From assembly GCF_014651615.1 (NCBI RefSeq), contig NZ_BMXF01000006.1, forward strand, positions 186,001 to 250,000: 64,000 bases of DNA, in the 5' to 3' direction. The position numbers and the translations under genes were made by a program. Positions 51,968-61,132 of this stretch are shown here, piece after piece. The notes beneath the pieces were generated by a model that saw only the letters and a program-made list of their open reading frames with translations, was not told where the DNA came from and searched no databases. Each line of letters starts with the position of its first letter. Within the stretch, counting starts at the first letter, position 1. Origin of the DNA: Persicitalea jodogahamensis. GTDB taxonomy: Bacteria; Bacteroidota; Bacteroidia; Cytophagales; Spirosomataceae.

Positions 51968-54118
51968 TTACTGCTTGCTGACCCGCACCACGCCCTGTTG
52001 ATTCAGCGCGTCAACTACCTTTATCATGTAAATCCCCGTGGGCAAACTACCCAACCGGAACTCTACTTCATTCAGCCCTTCTACTAAATCCTGCTTGCGC
52101 GACTGCCGCACGCTGCCCGTCACGTCAAGTACCTCGAAAGTGCCCCGTCCGGCATTGGGGGCAAGTACCTCCACCGTCACGGCGTCGGCCACCGGGTTGG
52201 GGAAGGCTTTCAAAGAAAGTTTGAAAGGTAGTTCGTCGGATTCCGGTACGCCTATACGGGCATTCCCGGTTCCGCAGCCGCCCAGTGTGGCGCCCAGCCG
52301 CAAGTACCTCCTGGCGATTTTCTCCGAGACGCACTGCGTCACGCCGTAGTAGCAGATCGTCACGTTCTGCTGGCGGTTGCCGCAGCGCACGTCCTGCACG
52401 TTGACGGTCACTTGCCCCTGCGCCTGGCAGCCGTTGCCGTCGGTCACCGTCACGGTGTAGGTCGTAGTTTCTTCCGGGCAAACGTTGACCGTGGCCCCGT
52501 TTCCTGCGCCATCGTCCCACGAATAGCTAAGCGGCCCGCTGCTGTTGGACGTAGCCGAGATGTCGGTGCAGTTGCTGCCGAATCCGAAAACAACCGACTG
52601 GTCAGGGCCGGGCGTGACGGTGGCAGTGGTCAGGGGAATCGAGACGACACGCGCGCAGGCGTTCGCATCGTCGGTGACGGACAGGTACACCTGGGTGGTA
52701 CTGCCGGGGGCCAGGTTGGTGGCCGTGAATTCATTGGTGGCCGGGTTGTAATTTCCGGCGGGCATCGTCAGGGCTTCGTCTTTGTACCAAATGGCGGCGG
52801 CCGTGAAGCTATTGGAACCACCCAGCATGAGGGCCGGCTTGAAAGTGGCGCACAGGCTGGCCCTGGGCAGGGCGATGAGGTCGTTGTTGGTTACGTCGGG
52901 AATGGGGTTTCCCTGCGGATAGGCGATCACACCGTCGTTGGTTAGTCCGCTGTTGGTGTGGGGCTGGGTGGTGTTGACCGTAAAGAAACCCGCGTTGGTG
53001 AAGCTGCTGCTGTTGGCGATATTATCGACTACCGTCAGCGCGGCGCAGGCCATGTTCTCAAAAGTACCATCGTTGGTAATGCCGTTGCCGCCAATGCTAC
53101 CCTCCGTACCTATTTTGATTAACCCTTCGTTGGTGAATGTCCGGCCCACTCGATTGTTGATCCCATCGCCGGAGGGCCGATCGATGCGAATCTCCCCGCC
53201 TGGGCGGTTGACAAAGGTTTTGTCGTTGAGAATCCCGGTTATTCCGGTAGCGGCATTGGCCCCTATGGCGATCAACCCGGAATTCTCGAAGGATTGGGCA
53301 TTAGACGTATTCCAGATTCCGTTGCCCCAGGAGCGGTCGATATGGATTTCCCCGCTGGCCTCATTGGTGAATGTGTGCAGATTTATTATCCCATCCTGAC
53401 CCGAACTGACCGCGCTGCCCGTGGTGATGTTACCTGCATTGGTGAAAGTTCCCCCAGGTTGATTGCGAATCGCGGAGATGCTGGGTCGCACAACGATACG
53501 ATCTACAGTAATAATGCCGCCCGCTTCATTCGCGAACTGCGCAACGTTATATATACCCCATCCGCCGATGTTCCCCGCACTACCGATGGCGACAGTACCC
53601 GAATTGGTAAAAGTTCCGGCCTGTGTGTACAGCGCTACGACATTTGCATTGTCGATGTTGTCGATGGAAATAGTACCTCTATTGGTGACTTGACTCGTGC
53701 CAAAATAATTCCAGATGCCAAAACCCCTGGTTTCCGGGGAGGTGCCGACCTGAATCCGGCCATCGTTTGTGATGGTACCTGCATTGTAAATAGAAGTGGT
53801 GATTCCGTTGGCCGAAAATGAGCCGTCGATGGTGAGTATCCCCGACGCTGTCAACGTCAGCGAAGCCTGTTGGTACAACTCCACTGATTTGGCCACGACT
53901 GAAGCACTGATTTCGGGCTGGTTGGCGGGCTCTACCGGAATCTTCACATCGTCGGTGGCGGTGGGTACAGCATTTGTGGACCAATTGGTGGCCGTGCTCC
54001 AGTCGGTGCTGCTGGCACCCGTCCAGGTAGTTTGGGCTTTAGCCGCTACGCTGAGGAATATTAGCAGTCCCAGCAAGAAAGTTTTCAGGTGGGTGTTTCT
54101 GAGTACAATTGTTTTCAT
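51968..54118 (-). CDS. T9SS-secreted repetitive beta-rich surface protein
   Basis: This 716-residue protein has a signal peptide (ending AAKAQ) and a long array of about 25-35 residue repeats, with phrases such as TITNDGRIQVG, TFTNSGTVAIGSAGN, SFENSGLIAIGANA and TFTNEGLIKIG. This pattern is expected for a right-handed beta-helix. Then come the same PKD-like domain, Cys block and type A sorting tail as in the next gene. It probably forms an exposed rod or adhesin. Regulation may involve the repeat element at 54192-54263 upstream. Confidence 0.83.
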   Translation of the reverse strand: MKTIVLRNTHLKTFLLGLLIFLSVAAKAQTTWTGASSTDWSTATNWSTNAVPTATDDVKIPVEPANQPEISASVVAKSVELYQQASLTLTASGILTIDGSFSANGITTSIYNAGTITNDGRIQVGTSPETRGFGIWNYFGTSQVTNRGTISIDNIDNANVVALYTQAGTFTNSGTVAIGSAGNIGGWGIYNVAQFANEAGGIITVDRIVVRPSISAIRNQPGGTFTNAGNITTGSAVSSGQDGIINLHTFTNEASGEIHIDRSWGNGIWNTSNAQSFENSGLIAIGANAATGITGILNDKTFVNRPGGEIRIDRPSGDGINNRVGRTFTNEGLIKIGTEGSIGGNGITNDGTFENMACAALTVVDNIANSSSFTNAGFFTVNTTQPHTNSGLTNDGVIAYPQGNPIPDVTNNDLIALPRASLCATFKPALMLGGSNSFTAAAIWYKDEALTMPAGNYNPATNEFTATNLAPGSTTQVYLSVTDDANACARVVSIPLTTATVTPGPDQSVVFGFGSNCTDISATSNSSGPLSYSWDDGAGNGATVNVCPEETTTYTVTVTDGNGCQAQGQVTVNVQDVRCGNRQQNVTICYYGVTQCVSEKIARRYLRLGATLGGCGTGNARIGVPESDELPFKLSLKAFPNPVADAVTVEVLAPNAGRGTFEVLDVTGSVRQSRKQDLVEGLNEVEFRLGSLPTGIYMIKVVDALNQQGVVRVSKQ

Positions 54119-54191
54119 GATCGATAAGAGTGTATGTTGAAAAAATGAAAGTATCGAGATTGATCAATAAAAGTAATTGCGCCTCATAGCA

Positions 54192-54263
54192 CAACCGATC
54201 TAGGACGAACGTAGGCGAAAACTGTCCGAAGGTGCCGTTTTATTTACCGGAGGAAATTTCTGC
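54192..54263. repeat. Repeated upstream element, copy A
   Basis: This 70-base element matches copy B at 55120-55196 at about 80-85 percent, including GGACGAACGTAGGCG and TGTCCGAAGGTGCCG cores. On the minus strand TACGTTCG (seven of eight to TANNTTTG) lies at 54206-54213. A shorter relative occurs at 56242-56279. It may be a shared promoter region of the genes at 51968 and 54506. Confidence 0.75.
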
Positions 54264-54280
54264 ACGCCGCAATCCAAAGA

Positions 54281-54306
54281 AAAAGGGGCCATGAAAGCCC
54301 CTTTTT
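54281..54306. terminator. Terminator of a decayed T9SS tail
   Basis: The stem AAAAGGGGC/GCCCCTTTT (54281-54289 with 54297-54305) lies just downstream of the T9SS tail remnant on the minus strand, as in intact T9SS genes. Confidence 0.75.
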
Positions 54307-54334
54307 ACCGTATTGTCGACTACTGATTCTTCTT

Positions 54335-54440
54335 CCTTCTTCACCCGCACGTCGCTCTGCTGATTCAGAGAATTAATGGCCTGGACCAAATAAATTTTCG
54401 TAGGCAAAGTACCCAGCCAGGTTCGTAACAAGTGTCGATC
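54335..54440 (-). pseudogene. Relic of a T9SS sorting tail
   Basis: The minus strand reads LGTLPTKIYLVQAINSLNQQ then SDVRVKKEE, clearly related to LPTGIYLIKVVDALNQQGVVRVSK of the gene at 51968. No upstream domains remain. The rest of the gap 54119-54505 holds element A and terminator sequence. Confidence 0.7.
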
Positions 54441-54505
54441 TTTTACAGCTCTACGGGAAGAGAACCAATTACCTTTTGAGTACGGCGAACCGCACGGTGG
54501 CGACC

Positions 54506-55012
54506 TTATTCTTCCTTCTGATCCTCATTATAAATCTCCCGGATGCAGACGTACTTACCGTCGCGTTTCTCGAAAAGCGCCATGTAGCTACCCGTAGTCG
54601 ACTTGTTGCCCGAGGCGTGTTGGAAGGTACTTTTACCGACTTCAAGTACCTGATCTCCCATTGGGAAAACGTCCATGGTTTCGAAGGAAATCGTTCCTTC
54701 TCTCTGGGTGCTGGCGAAATCCTTTTCCTGATATGCCCGGATGGCCTCCTTCCCCACCAACGTTGGTGCGTCATTGGGCATGGATACGGCGTCGTCGGCA
54801 TATAGCTCCATCATGGCCTCCAGGTTTTTGGTGTTAATGGCCTCTGCCCAGGCGGTCTCCACGGCTTCTATTTCTGCTCGGGCCTGCGACGGGTCGGGGG
54901 CGGCTATTTCTGTGGTTTCGGCAGCTTCCTGATTTTCGGTTGAATTGTTGCAGCTCAACGGCAGGAGAGCGACTAAAATCAGGGCGATGTTGAGGTAGTT
55001 CTTGATTTTCAT
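54506..55012 (-). CDS. SnoaL/NTF2-like (DUF4440) lipoprotein
   Basis: This 168-residue protein has a lipoprotein signal (Cys21, LLPLSCNN), a Glu/Ala-rich linker and a DUF4440-type NTF2-like fold: AVETAWAEAINTKNLEAMMELYADDAVSMPNDAPTLVGKEAIRAY, ending YVCIREIYNEDQ. Such domains bind small hydrophobic ligands or act as isomerase-like folds; the role here is unknown. It has its own upstream element (copy B, 55120-55196). Confidence 0.82.
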   Translation of the reverse strand: MKIKNYLNIALILVALLPLSCNNSTENQEAAETTEIAAPDPSQARAEIEAVETAWAEAINTKNLEAMMELYADDAVSMPNDAPTLVGKEAIRAYQEKDFASTQREGTISFETMDVFPMGDQVLEVGKSTFQHASGNKSTTGSYMALFEKRDGKYVCIREIYNEDQKEE

Positions 55013-55119
55013 ACTAATGAGAGGGTTTGGGGGAGTTGGAAAAAGTTTTTAGGCAGTAAGCACGATTGAAAAACAATCGAACACACTACCCAAACAATGT
55101 ACCGGAAAAGCGTCTTCCG

Positions 55120-55196
55120 GTCAACCGATCAAGGACGAACGTAGGCGGAAAATGTCCGAAGGTGCCGAATTAGTTACCGGAGCAATTTGTAGGCAT
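55120..55196. repeat. Repeated upstream element, copy B
   Basis: This is the second copy of the element at 54192-54263, starting AACCGATCAAGGACGAACG. It lies 108 bases upstream of the DUF4440 gene. The 401-base gap 55013-55413 otherwise contains only the terminator at 55345-55382. Confidence 0.75.
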
Positions 55197-55344
55197 TGTA
55201 TGAATGGCGCGCTATCTGGCGAAGATTACGAATTGGCGAGGCGCCCTTCTGCTGGATACGATGTATCAAATTCAAAGATATCCAGTGGTCGGCTTTTAGA
55301 ATTTATCTAACGGTACTTGATATACGAATTCGGGCTAAATAAAA

Positions 55345-55382
55345 ACCGGACGGCGGGCGGTTCCTTGCCCGTGCCGTCCGGT
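55345..55382 (-). terminator. Terminator of the 157-residue secreted protein gene
   Basis: The stem ACCGGACGGC/GCCGTCCGGT (55345-55354 with 55373-55382), with extra inner pairing GGGC/GCCC and a T run on the minus strand, lies 32 bases after the gene. Confidence 0.8.
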
Positions 55383-55413
55383 ACTTTCATGGCTAATTAA
55401 GTAGTTCGCATGG

Positions 55414-55887
55414 TTAATTGACTGCTACAAGTACCCGGTCGGGCTGCTTCACAATATTGGCTGTCGACAGGCTTATCGTTTTTCCGACCATCTCCTTGCC
55501 GTTTCTGACCTGTATGGTGTACTCTCCATCTTTCAATTCAGAAAAATTGAAGTTGCGGCCATATTTCTCGGTGCCTTTGTCGACTTTCTCAAAGTGAAGC
55601 GTTTTGCCATTCTGATCGAGAAAAACGATGGACAATTTCTGGTCTTTGGCCTTTTCAATCAGCAGGCGCATTTTCATCGAATCCTTGATCTGGTACATGG
55701 CGATGTCGAAAGTTCGGCCTTCCGAATGGGCCTTCGCCAGGTTTTGATGGGCGGGAGCACTCTCTACTGAAACCGCCATCTGCTGGGCAGCAAAATCGAC
55801 GGGGGAGTTTTCATCCTGAGCGTACAGAGCGTTGGCAGCAACTAAAGAGAGCATCAGGACAATTGCGGAAGTTTTGAAGGTTTTCAT
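55414..55887 (-). CDS. Small secreted beta-sandwich protein, paralogue of 49176
   Basis: This 157-residue protein has a signal peptide (ending NALYAQ), then a linker and the same domain as the 127-residue paralogue (FDIAMYQIKDSMKMRLL, FSELKDGEYTIQVRNGKEMVGKTISLSTA). It has about 30 extra residues after the signal. Its promoter carries the paired direct repeats in the same phase. The shared regulation and paralogy suggest a common role, which is unknown. Confidence 0.77.
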   Translation of the reverse strand: MKTFKTSAIVLMLSLVAANALYAQDENSPVDFAAQQMAVSVESAPAHQNLAKAHSEGRTFDIAMYQIKDSMKMRLLIEKAKDQKLSIVFLDQNGKTLHFEKVDKGTEKYGRNFNFSELKDGEYTIQVRNGKEMVGKTISLSTANIVKQPDRVLVAVN

Positions 55888-55967
55888 AATCGTATAGTTT
55901 ATAAGGTGAAAAAGTAAAAGCGATGCCGGTACTTTGAAGAGTTGATTCCTCGCCGATCCCGATAGGA

Positions 55968-56054
55968 CAAAGGTATTGGGTGTCAGCGTGTTGCAGTTAG
56001 CCTATTTGCTCAATGAAATGGTCTATTGTCGCATGTATTTGGTTTATTGTTGCA
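55968..56054 (-). promoter_or_regulatory. Promoter with paired 9-bp direct repeats (candidate LytTR sites)
   Basis: On the minus strand, a perfect -7 box TACCTTTG (55968-55975) with repeats TGCGACAAT (56025-56033) and TGCAACAAT (56046-56054). Their start-to-start distance is 21 and the near repeat starts 50 bases from the box edge, as at 49635-49721. The gap 55888-56325 otherwise holds upstream sequence of the sensor kinase gene. Confidence 0.72.
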
Positions 56055-56290
56055 TTCCGGATTTTGGTAAGTACCCATCATTCGTGTAAAACCTTACAAG
56101 TCAGAATCTAAGGCTCTCAGAGGAGCGATTTTGTGAGCAACAGACCTGCAGGGACGGACGGCAGGTCATTGCAGAAAAATATAGAAAGTGAGCGGTATCT
56201 GGGCATTCCTTTCGACCGGCCGAACCGGGGCGGGGTAGTTTGAAAAATGTTCGAAAGTGCCGTTTTATACACCGGGCAAAAAAAGGTCTG

Positions 56291-56298
56291 TATCTTTA
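56291..56298 (+). promoter_or_regulatory. -7 box candidate of the sensor kinase gene
   Basis: TATCTTTA (seven of eight to TANNTTTG) lies 28 bases before the chosen TTG start. It overlaps the end of the sequence related to elements A and B (56242-56279), which lies upstream. Confidence 0.35.
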
Positions 56299-56325
56299 AG
56301 ACCCCCGACCTTCACCCGTCATGCC

Positions 56326-58302
56326 TTGAAGAAGTCAATCCATACGCTTGTTTTCGCGAGTCTGTTTTTCGTACTAAGTACCCTGGACGGACTTGGGCAG
56401 CTTGTCGATTTCAACCGATCGATTCCTTATCAGCGTGTATTCGTCGATACCGACGAGTTCGGGGCGGATTATCTGCAAACACTCGAAGCGGCGCTGAACG
56501 ATCCGGCACTTAAAAAGGCGGGACGAAGCGACTCGCTGTACTACGCTATCCTGAATGACCTGGCCTACTACTGGCACACGCGAAACCTGAATACAGCTCT
56601 GAAACTGGCTGCCAGAGGCTTGCAGCTTACGAGCCAGCGGAATGAACCGCGCTGGGAGGGCCGGTTCCAGATCACCCTGGGTGCCATTCTGCTCCGGCTC
56701 GAAAAGCTGGATAGCGCGGAAGTGGTACTCGAAGACGCCCGTACAAAAGTACCCGAACAGAATCTGGCCTTCCTGAATACTCAGCTGGGGTATGTATACG
56801 AGCGCCGGGGACAACTCGACAAGGCCACCGACTACGCGCAGGAAGCGCTGCTGCTGGGCCGAAAGTTTCAGGACAAAAAAGTGATTGCCCTGGCGTACAG
56901 CGATCTGAGTAATATTTTCTGGAAACAGGCGAAGTACAAGAAGGGAGTAGAGTACGGCCTTGAGGCGTTGTCCATTTTTGAAGAGCGCGGACTGAACGAC
57001 CTGGACTACGATTTTACGCTCTACGTAGTGGGCAACAACTACCTGGAACTGAAACAATACCAGAATGCGCTGTACTACTACCAGCGCGCGATCGTGATTG
57101 GTGAGCGCTACGGTTTTTACAACAATCTGAGCGACGTGTATATTTCGCTCGTAGACCTGAACACGTATCTTGGTAAATACAGCGAGGCCGGAAAAGCCGG
57201 GAAAAATGCGATTAAATACGCCGAACTGCTCGACAACAATTTTATGGAGATGCGTTCCTGGCTTTCGGTAGGCAAGCTCCACAACAAGCAGGGCTTACAT
57301 GAGGCGGCGGTGGCGGATTTGCGTCGCAGTATCGCTATCGCTACCGACGATTTCGGCGACGAATATTTCCTCAGCCAGGCCTATCAGGCGTTGGGGGAGG
57401 CGTTGGCCGGAACCGGCCAGTATCAGGAAGCGATCGAGGCGTTTTACCGCTACGACAAACTCAAAGACAAGGTTTTTAATGCCGGGTCGGATCAACGGAT
57501 GTTACAGTTGCAGACGGAGTTTGAGGTGGCTCAGAAAGAAAATATCATCGGTTTGCAGGAGGCGAAGCTACTCCAACAGCAGCAGCGGCAGACTTTCACC
57601 ACGATTGCGGCATTGCTGCTCTTGCTTTTTCTGCTTCTGCTCTACTTTTTTTACCACCAGAACACCCGTAAAAATATCCTGCTCCAGCGCCAAAATCAGG
57701 AAAAGGAGGTATTGCTAAAGGAAGTCCACCATCGGGTAAAAAACAATCTGGAAATCATTTCGAGCCTATTGGTGCTGCAGTCTTCCCACCTGAAAGATCA
57801 GCAGGCGGTGGCGGCCCTGCTGGATATCCAGAACCGCGTTTACTCCATGGGGTTTGTTCACCAGCAACTCTATCAGGGAAAAAAAATGGTCCGTATAAAT
57901 CTGAACGACTATTTCAGGAACCTGGGCGTTCACCTGCTGGAATCGTATGGGAAGCAGGAAACGGTAACGATCGATTACCAGCTCGACTCCATTGATCTCG
58001 ACCTCGACACGGCTATTCCGCTGGGCCTGATCGTGACCGAACTACTTTCCAATGCCCTCAAGTATGCTTTTCCGAAGGACCGAAGCGGAATCATTCGGCT
58101 CAATGCCCGACTTCAGGAAGATAATACGGTTGCGTTGTCAATAGCCGACGACGGGGTCGGGCAAGTCGCCGGCGATGAAGTACAGGGTACGGGTTTTGGG
58201 ATGCAGATGGTCAAGCTGCTCACCCGCCAGCTAGACGGACAGCTCACCGAAGACTTTAGTGCGGGTACCCGGGTTTCATTTGCATTCAGGCTGGCAGCCT
58301 GA
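56326..58302 (+). CDS. HisKA_2-type sensor histidine kinase with TPR sensor domain
   Basis: This 658-residue membrane protein starts at TTG 56326 (MKKSIHTLVFASLFFVLS, a signal peptide); an in-frame GTG at 56257 would add 23 polar residues. The periplasmic part holds six or so TPR-like repeats (ALKLAARGLQLTSQ, ALYYYQRAIVIGERYG). A membrane helix follows (FTTIAALLLLLFLLLLYFF), then the phospho-acceptor motif EVHHRVKNNLEIISSLL (H near 468), the N box ELLSNALKYAF and the G box IADDGVGQ. It is convergent with the LytTR regulator, 17 bases apart; the pair is probably a two-component system. Confidence 0.9.
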   Translation: MKKSIHTLVFASLFFVLSTLDGLGQLVDFNRSIPYQRVFVDTDEFGADYLQTLEAALNDPALKKAGRSDSLYYAILNDLAYYWHTRNLNTALKLAARGLQLTSQRNEPRWEGRFQITLGAILLRLEKLDSAEVVLEDARTKVPEQNLAFLNTQLGYVYERRGQLDKATDYAQEALLLGRKFQDKKVIALAYSDLSNIFWKQAKYKKGVEYGLEALSIFEERGLNDLDYDFTLYVVGNNYLELKQYQNALYYYQRAIVIGERYGFYNNLSDVYISLVDLNTYLGKYSEAGKAGKNAIKYAELLDNNFMEMRSWLSVGKLHNKQGLHEAAVADLRRSIAIATDDFGDEYFLSQAYQALGEALAGTGQYQEAIEAFYRYDKLKDKVFNAGSDQRMLQLQTEFEVAQKENIIGLQEAKLLQQQQRQTFTTIAALLLLLFLLLLYFFYHQNTRKNILLQRQNQEKEVLLKEVHHRVKNNLEIISSLLVLQSSHLKDQQAVAALLDIQNRVYSMGFVHQQLYQGKKMVRINLNDYFRNLGVHLLESYGKQETVTIDYQLDSIDLDLDTAIPLGLIVTELLSNALKYAFPKDRSGIIRLNARLQEDNTVALSIADDGVGQVAGDEVQGTGFGMQMVKLLTRQLDGQLTEDFSAGTRVSFAFRLAA

Positions 58303-58319
58303 GCCGTCGTAGTAGTACT

Positions 58320-59051
58320 TCAAATGGAATAGATTCTGCTGAGGAGTTCTTCCCGCATCGACTTGCTCAACGGAATGACCTTGTCTACCACCACGACATG
58401 GGTTGATCCTACTTCCTCGACCAGGGCAATGTTGATGAGAAAAGAACGATGGACGCGCAGAAAGTGGCCCGTTGGCAGTTTTTCCTCGATTTCTTTCAGA
58501 GTGGCTACCAGCAGGTATTCTTCGCTCTTGGTGTAAATACGGCAGTAGTTCCGCTCTGCTTCTATGTACAATACGTCCCCGATCATCACTTTGACCATGG
58601 CATCGTTGTGCCGGACAAAAATCCGGTCGTCAAACACGGCCGATTCCAAATCCGCAGTTCCATTTTTTTTGGAAGCCAGAACATGGCTTGCCACCAGTTC
58701 AATGGCGCGCTGCAATTCCTGCTTCTTAAAGGGCTTGGAAAGAAAAGCGAAAGGGTTGGATGCCTTCGCTCGATCAAAATGTGCATCGTCGTCGTTAGCG
58801 GTGAGATAAACCACCGCCAGATTATGCTCGCGCTGCAGCCGCTCGACGGTCTGAATACCGTCCAGCACTCCTTTGAGCTGAATGTCCATCAGTATCAGAT
58901 CAGGTTTATGTTCCCGCGCCAGCACCAATGCTTCTTCTCCCCGAGGTACCGTGCCACATACTACGTAACCCAGGCCTTCGAGCTGAAGGGCAAGATTAGC
59001 CGCAATGAGCATCTCATCCTCGACAATCAGAATCTTTAAGGGTAAAGTCAT
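58320..59051 (-). CDS. LytTR-family response regulator
   Basis: This 243-residue protein has a receiver domain (KILIVEDEMLIAANLALQL, phospho-Asp D56 in DLILMDIQLKG, Lys in AFLSKPFKK) and a C-terminal LytTR DNA-binding domain (VMIGDVLYIEAERNYCRIYTKSEEYLL, GHFLRVHRSFLINIALVEEV). The start is ATG 59051; the 17-residue extension is not conserved-looking. LytTR proteins bind tandem 9-bp direct repeats about 21 bp apart. Such repeats occur in three nearby promoters (49692, 56025, 62089), making them its candidate targets. Confidence 0.93.
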   Translation of the reverse strand: MTLPLKILIVEDEMLIAANLALQLEGLGYVVCGTVPRGEEALVLAREHKPDLILMDIQLKGVLDGIQTVERLQREHNLAVVYLTANDDDAHFDRAKASNPFAFLSKPFKKQELQRAIELVASHVLASKKNGTADLESAVFDDRIFVRHNDAMVKVMIGDVLYIEAERNYCRIYTKSEEYLLVATLKEIEEKLPTGHFLRVHRSFLINIALVEEVGSTHVVVVDKVIPLSKSMREELLSRIYSI

Positions 59052-59099
59052 AAATGTGTGTATTAATCTATAAATGTAGGGGGAAAAAATAAAATTACC

Positions 59100-59107
59100 C
59101 AAAGATA
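59100..59107 (-). promoter_or_regulatory. -7 box of the LytTR regulator gene
   Basis: On the minus strand TATCTTTG is a perfect TANNTTTG match, 49 bases before the ATG. No clear -33 is seen. Confidence 0.45.
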
Positions 59108-59253
59108 CACTAGTCTGTGCAGTCTAATCTGGTTCGCTTTATTTAATATTCCCTCCACTGTGGTGCCAACGGCACACACCGCTCCACAAGAGCAGTCCAT
59201 TTCCGCATCCTGACTTTTAAGAAGCGGAAACAGTAAATAGGGGCAGGGGCTGC

Positions 59254-61026
59254 TTAGCCGAAGATTTCTCCCAACAGGATTTCGTATCGTGGATCTTGTT
59301 CAAAGCCCGTGAGCCAGTCGCGCACGATGGATTTGAAAAAAAGCATTGGCGGCTCGTGCTGCTCAATGGCCGCCTCGAAGTAAGTACAGGCTGTGTTCAG
59401 GTCGCCCAGGCAGGCATGGACAATCCCCAGGTCGTAGCGGGCGACGGGCTGTGACTGGTTGAGGGCCACCATCTGATCGAGGATGTCCCGGGCCTTGTCT
59501 GCTTCGCCTGCGCGTCCGTACAGCGCGCCACAAGCGCTCAGGGTCATGCCGTTTCGGTTGAGTTCGCAGGCTTTTTCCAGGTGTTGACGCGCCACATCAA
59601 AGTTTTTCTGAACAATCAGATTCATCCCTACCAGGCTGTGTCCGCCCCAGAAAGTGGGTTCGAGCGCGACCAGCCGCCGCCCCTGTGCAATGGCTGCGTC
59701 GGCTTTGCCCGCTACCCAATAGACATAGCCTGCGTAAAAATTATTGATAAGGGAAAAAGGTTCGAGCGATAAGGCCTGCTCGGCCTGCTTTTCGGCCTGA
59801 GCGTGATTTCCCCGAATGCTGAGCAGCAATGCATACTGCCCGCGCAGCTCGGCGGTGTTCCAGTTGAATTCCAGCGCCTTCTTGAAAGATTTGGCCGCCT
59901 GGTCGAAATTCCATTCGTAAAGCATCTGCATGCGGGCCAGGGCCAGGTAGCTTTCGGCGATGGTGTCATCGAGTTGCAGGGCCTGCTCGGTGGCCTGGCG
60001 CATCAGCGGCAGACTTTGTTCGGAGGGCAGGTGCCTGTAAAACCACATGTTGAGGTAGCAGGAAGCGATGCCTGCGTAAGCGATGGCGTAGGCAGGTTCC
60101 AAAGCAATAGCTTCGCGGTAGTAGCTGATAGCCTTGTTATACTCTTCGGCCCCGGCGAATTTATTGTGGTAAAATTTTCCGTGCAGGTAGAGTTGGTAAG
60201 CGGCCGGGTTATTGGTGTAGCGTTTGAGCGTGGTCTGCTGGGTTTCGCCGAGGAGCTGAACTTTTATTTCCCGCAAAATAGCCAGGGCAATCTCGTCCTG
60301 AATATCAAAAACGTCTTTCAGCTCCCGGTCATAATGCTCCGACCAGAGGTGGTAGCCGTCTTCCACTTTGACCAACTGCGCCGTGATGCGGAGCCGATTG
60401 CCCGCCCGCCGTACACTCCCTTCCAGAATATGCGCCACGTTCAATTGCTCGCCGACCAGCCGCAGATCCTTGTTCTGACCTTTGAAAGTAAAGGAAGAAG
60501 TACGCCCGGCGACTTTGAGGTTCGGGACATGGCTTAGCACATTGATGATTTCTTCCGTGATGCCGTCGCTGAAATACTCCTGCCCGGCATCGCCGCTCAT
60601 GTTCACAAACGGCAGCACGGCAATCGACACCTCGACCGTGTTTTCGGTAGCTATTTTGTCGATCTCGGCCTGCTTGCGGTAATCGGTGGGGCTGATCTGG
60701 AAGGCATTATTGAAGTACTTGCTGAAATTCTGCGGACTTTCGATGCCGATCAGGTAGGCAATTTCAGAAATCCGCAGGTCGGTTTCGGCCAGAAAGCTCC
60801 GGGCTTTGTCCAGCTTCTTCTGTCGGATGAAGAGGGTTGTTGAGAGCCCCGACTTCTCTTTAATGATACGATGCAGTTGGGCGCGACTGATACCGATTTC
60901 GTGGCAGATTTCATCCGGCGAAAGTCCCAGGTTGTCCAGGCTTTCGTCCAGCAGGGCATTCAGCTTTTCAAAAACTTCCATATCGTGAGGGCGAAAAAAT
61001 TCCCGTAAGATACGGAATCGGCGCAT
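59254..61026 (-). CDS. AraC-type HTH regulator with adenylate-cyclase-like and TPR domains
   Basis: This 590-residue cytosolic protein has an N-terminal AraC HTH (LSPDEICHEIGISRAQLHRIIKEK, ISEIAYLIGIESPQNFSKYFNNAFQISPTDYR). A middle domain, AVLPFVNMSGDAGQEYFSDGITEEIINVLS...SVRRAGNRLRITAQLVKVEDGYHLWSEHYDR, is of the kind found on CadC and adenylate-cyclase relatives. TPR repeats (AISYYREAIALEPAYAIAYAGIA, ...) form the C-terminal half. The start is ATG 61026. No signal or membrane helix is visible. It is a probable transcription factor; the target genes may be among its neighbours. Confidence 0.88.
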   Translation of the reverse strand: MRRFRILREFFRPHDMEVFEKLNALLDESLDNLGLSPDEICHEIGISRAQLHRIIKEKSGLSTTLFIRQKKLDKARSFLAETDLRISEIAYLIGIESPQNFSKYFNNAFQISPTDYRKQAEIDKIATENTVEVSIAVLPFVNMSGDAGQEYFSDGITEEIINVLSHVPNLKVAGRTSSFTFKGQNKDLRLVGEQLNVAHILEGSVRRAGNRLRITAQLVKVEDGYHLWSEHYDRELKDVFDIQDEIALAILREIKVQLLGETQQTTLKRYTNNPAAYQLYLHGKFYHNKFAGAEEYNKAISYYREAIALEPAYAIAYAGIASCYLNMWFYRHLPSEQSLPLMRQATEQALQLDDTIAESYLALARMQMLYEWNFDQAAKSFKKALEFNWNTAELRGQYALLLSIRGNHAQAEKQAEQALSLEPFSLINNFYAGYVYWVAGKADAAIAQGRRLVALEPTFWGGHSLVGMNLIVQKNFDVARQHLEKACELNRNGMTLSACGALYGRAGEADKARDILDQMVALNQSQPVARYDLGIVHACLGDLNTACTYFEAAIEQHEPPMLFFKSIVRDWLTGFEQDPRYEILLGEIFG

Positions 61027-61132
61027 CACCGCCTACTGCGGGGCATAGTGATGCCGTGTACCCTGACTAATGGAACGAGTGGGTATAAGGGCTATCGGGT
61101 CCACCTGTGTATTGATTTCGTAAACATGAAAT

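Noticed and set aside
54240-54431. 63-codon minus-strand frame as a functional gene
   Set aside because: It reads only the end of a T9SS tail and then runs through the terminator hairpin; it is best treated as a relic.
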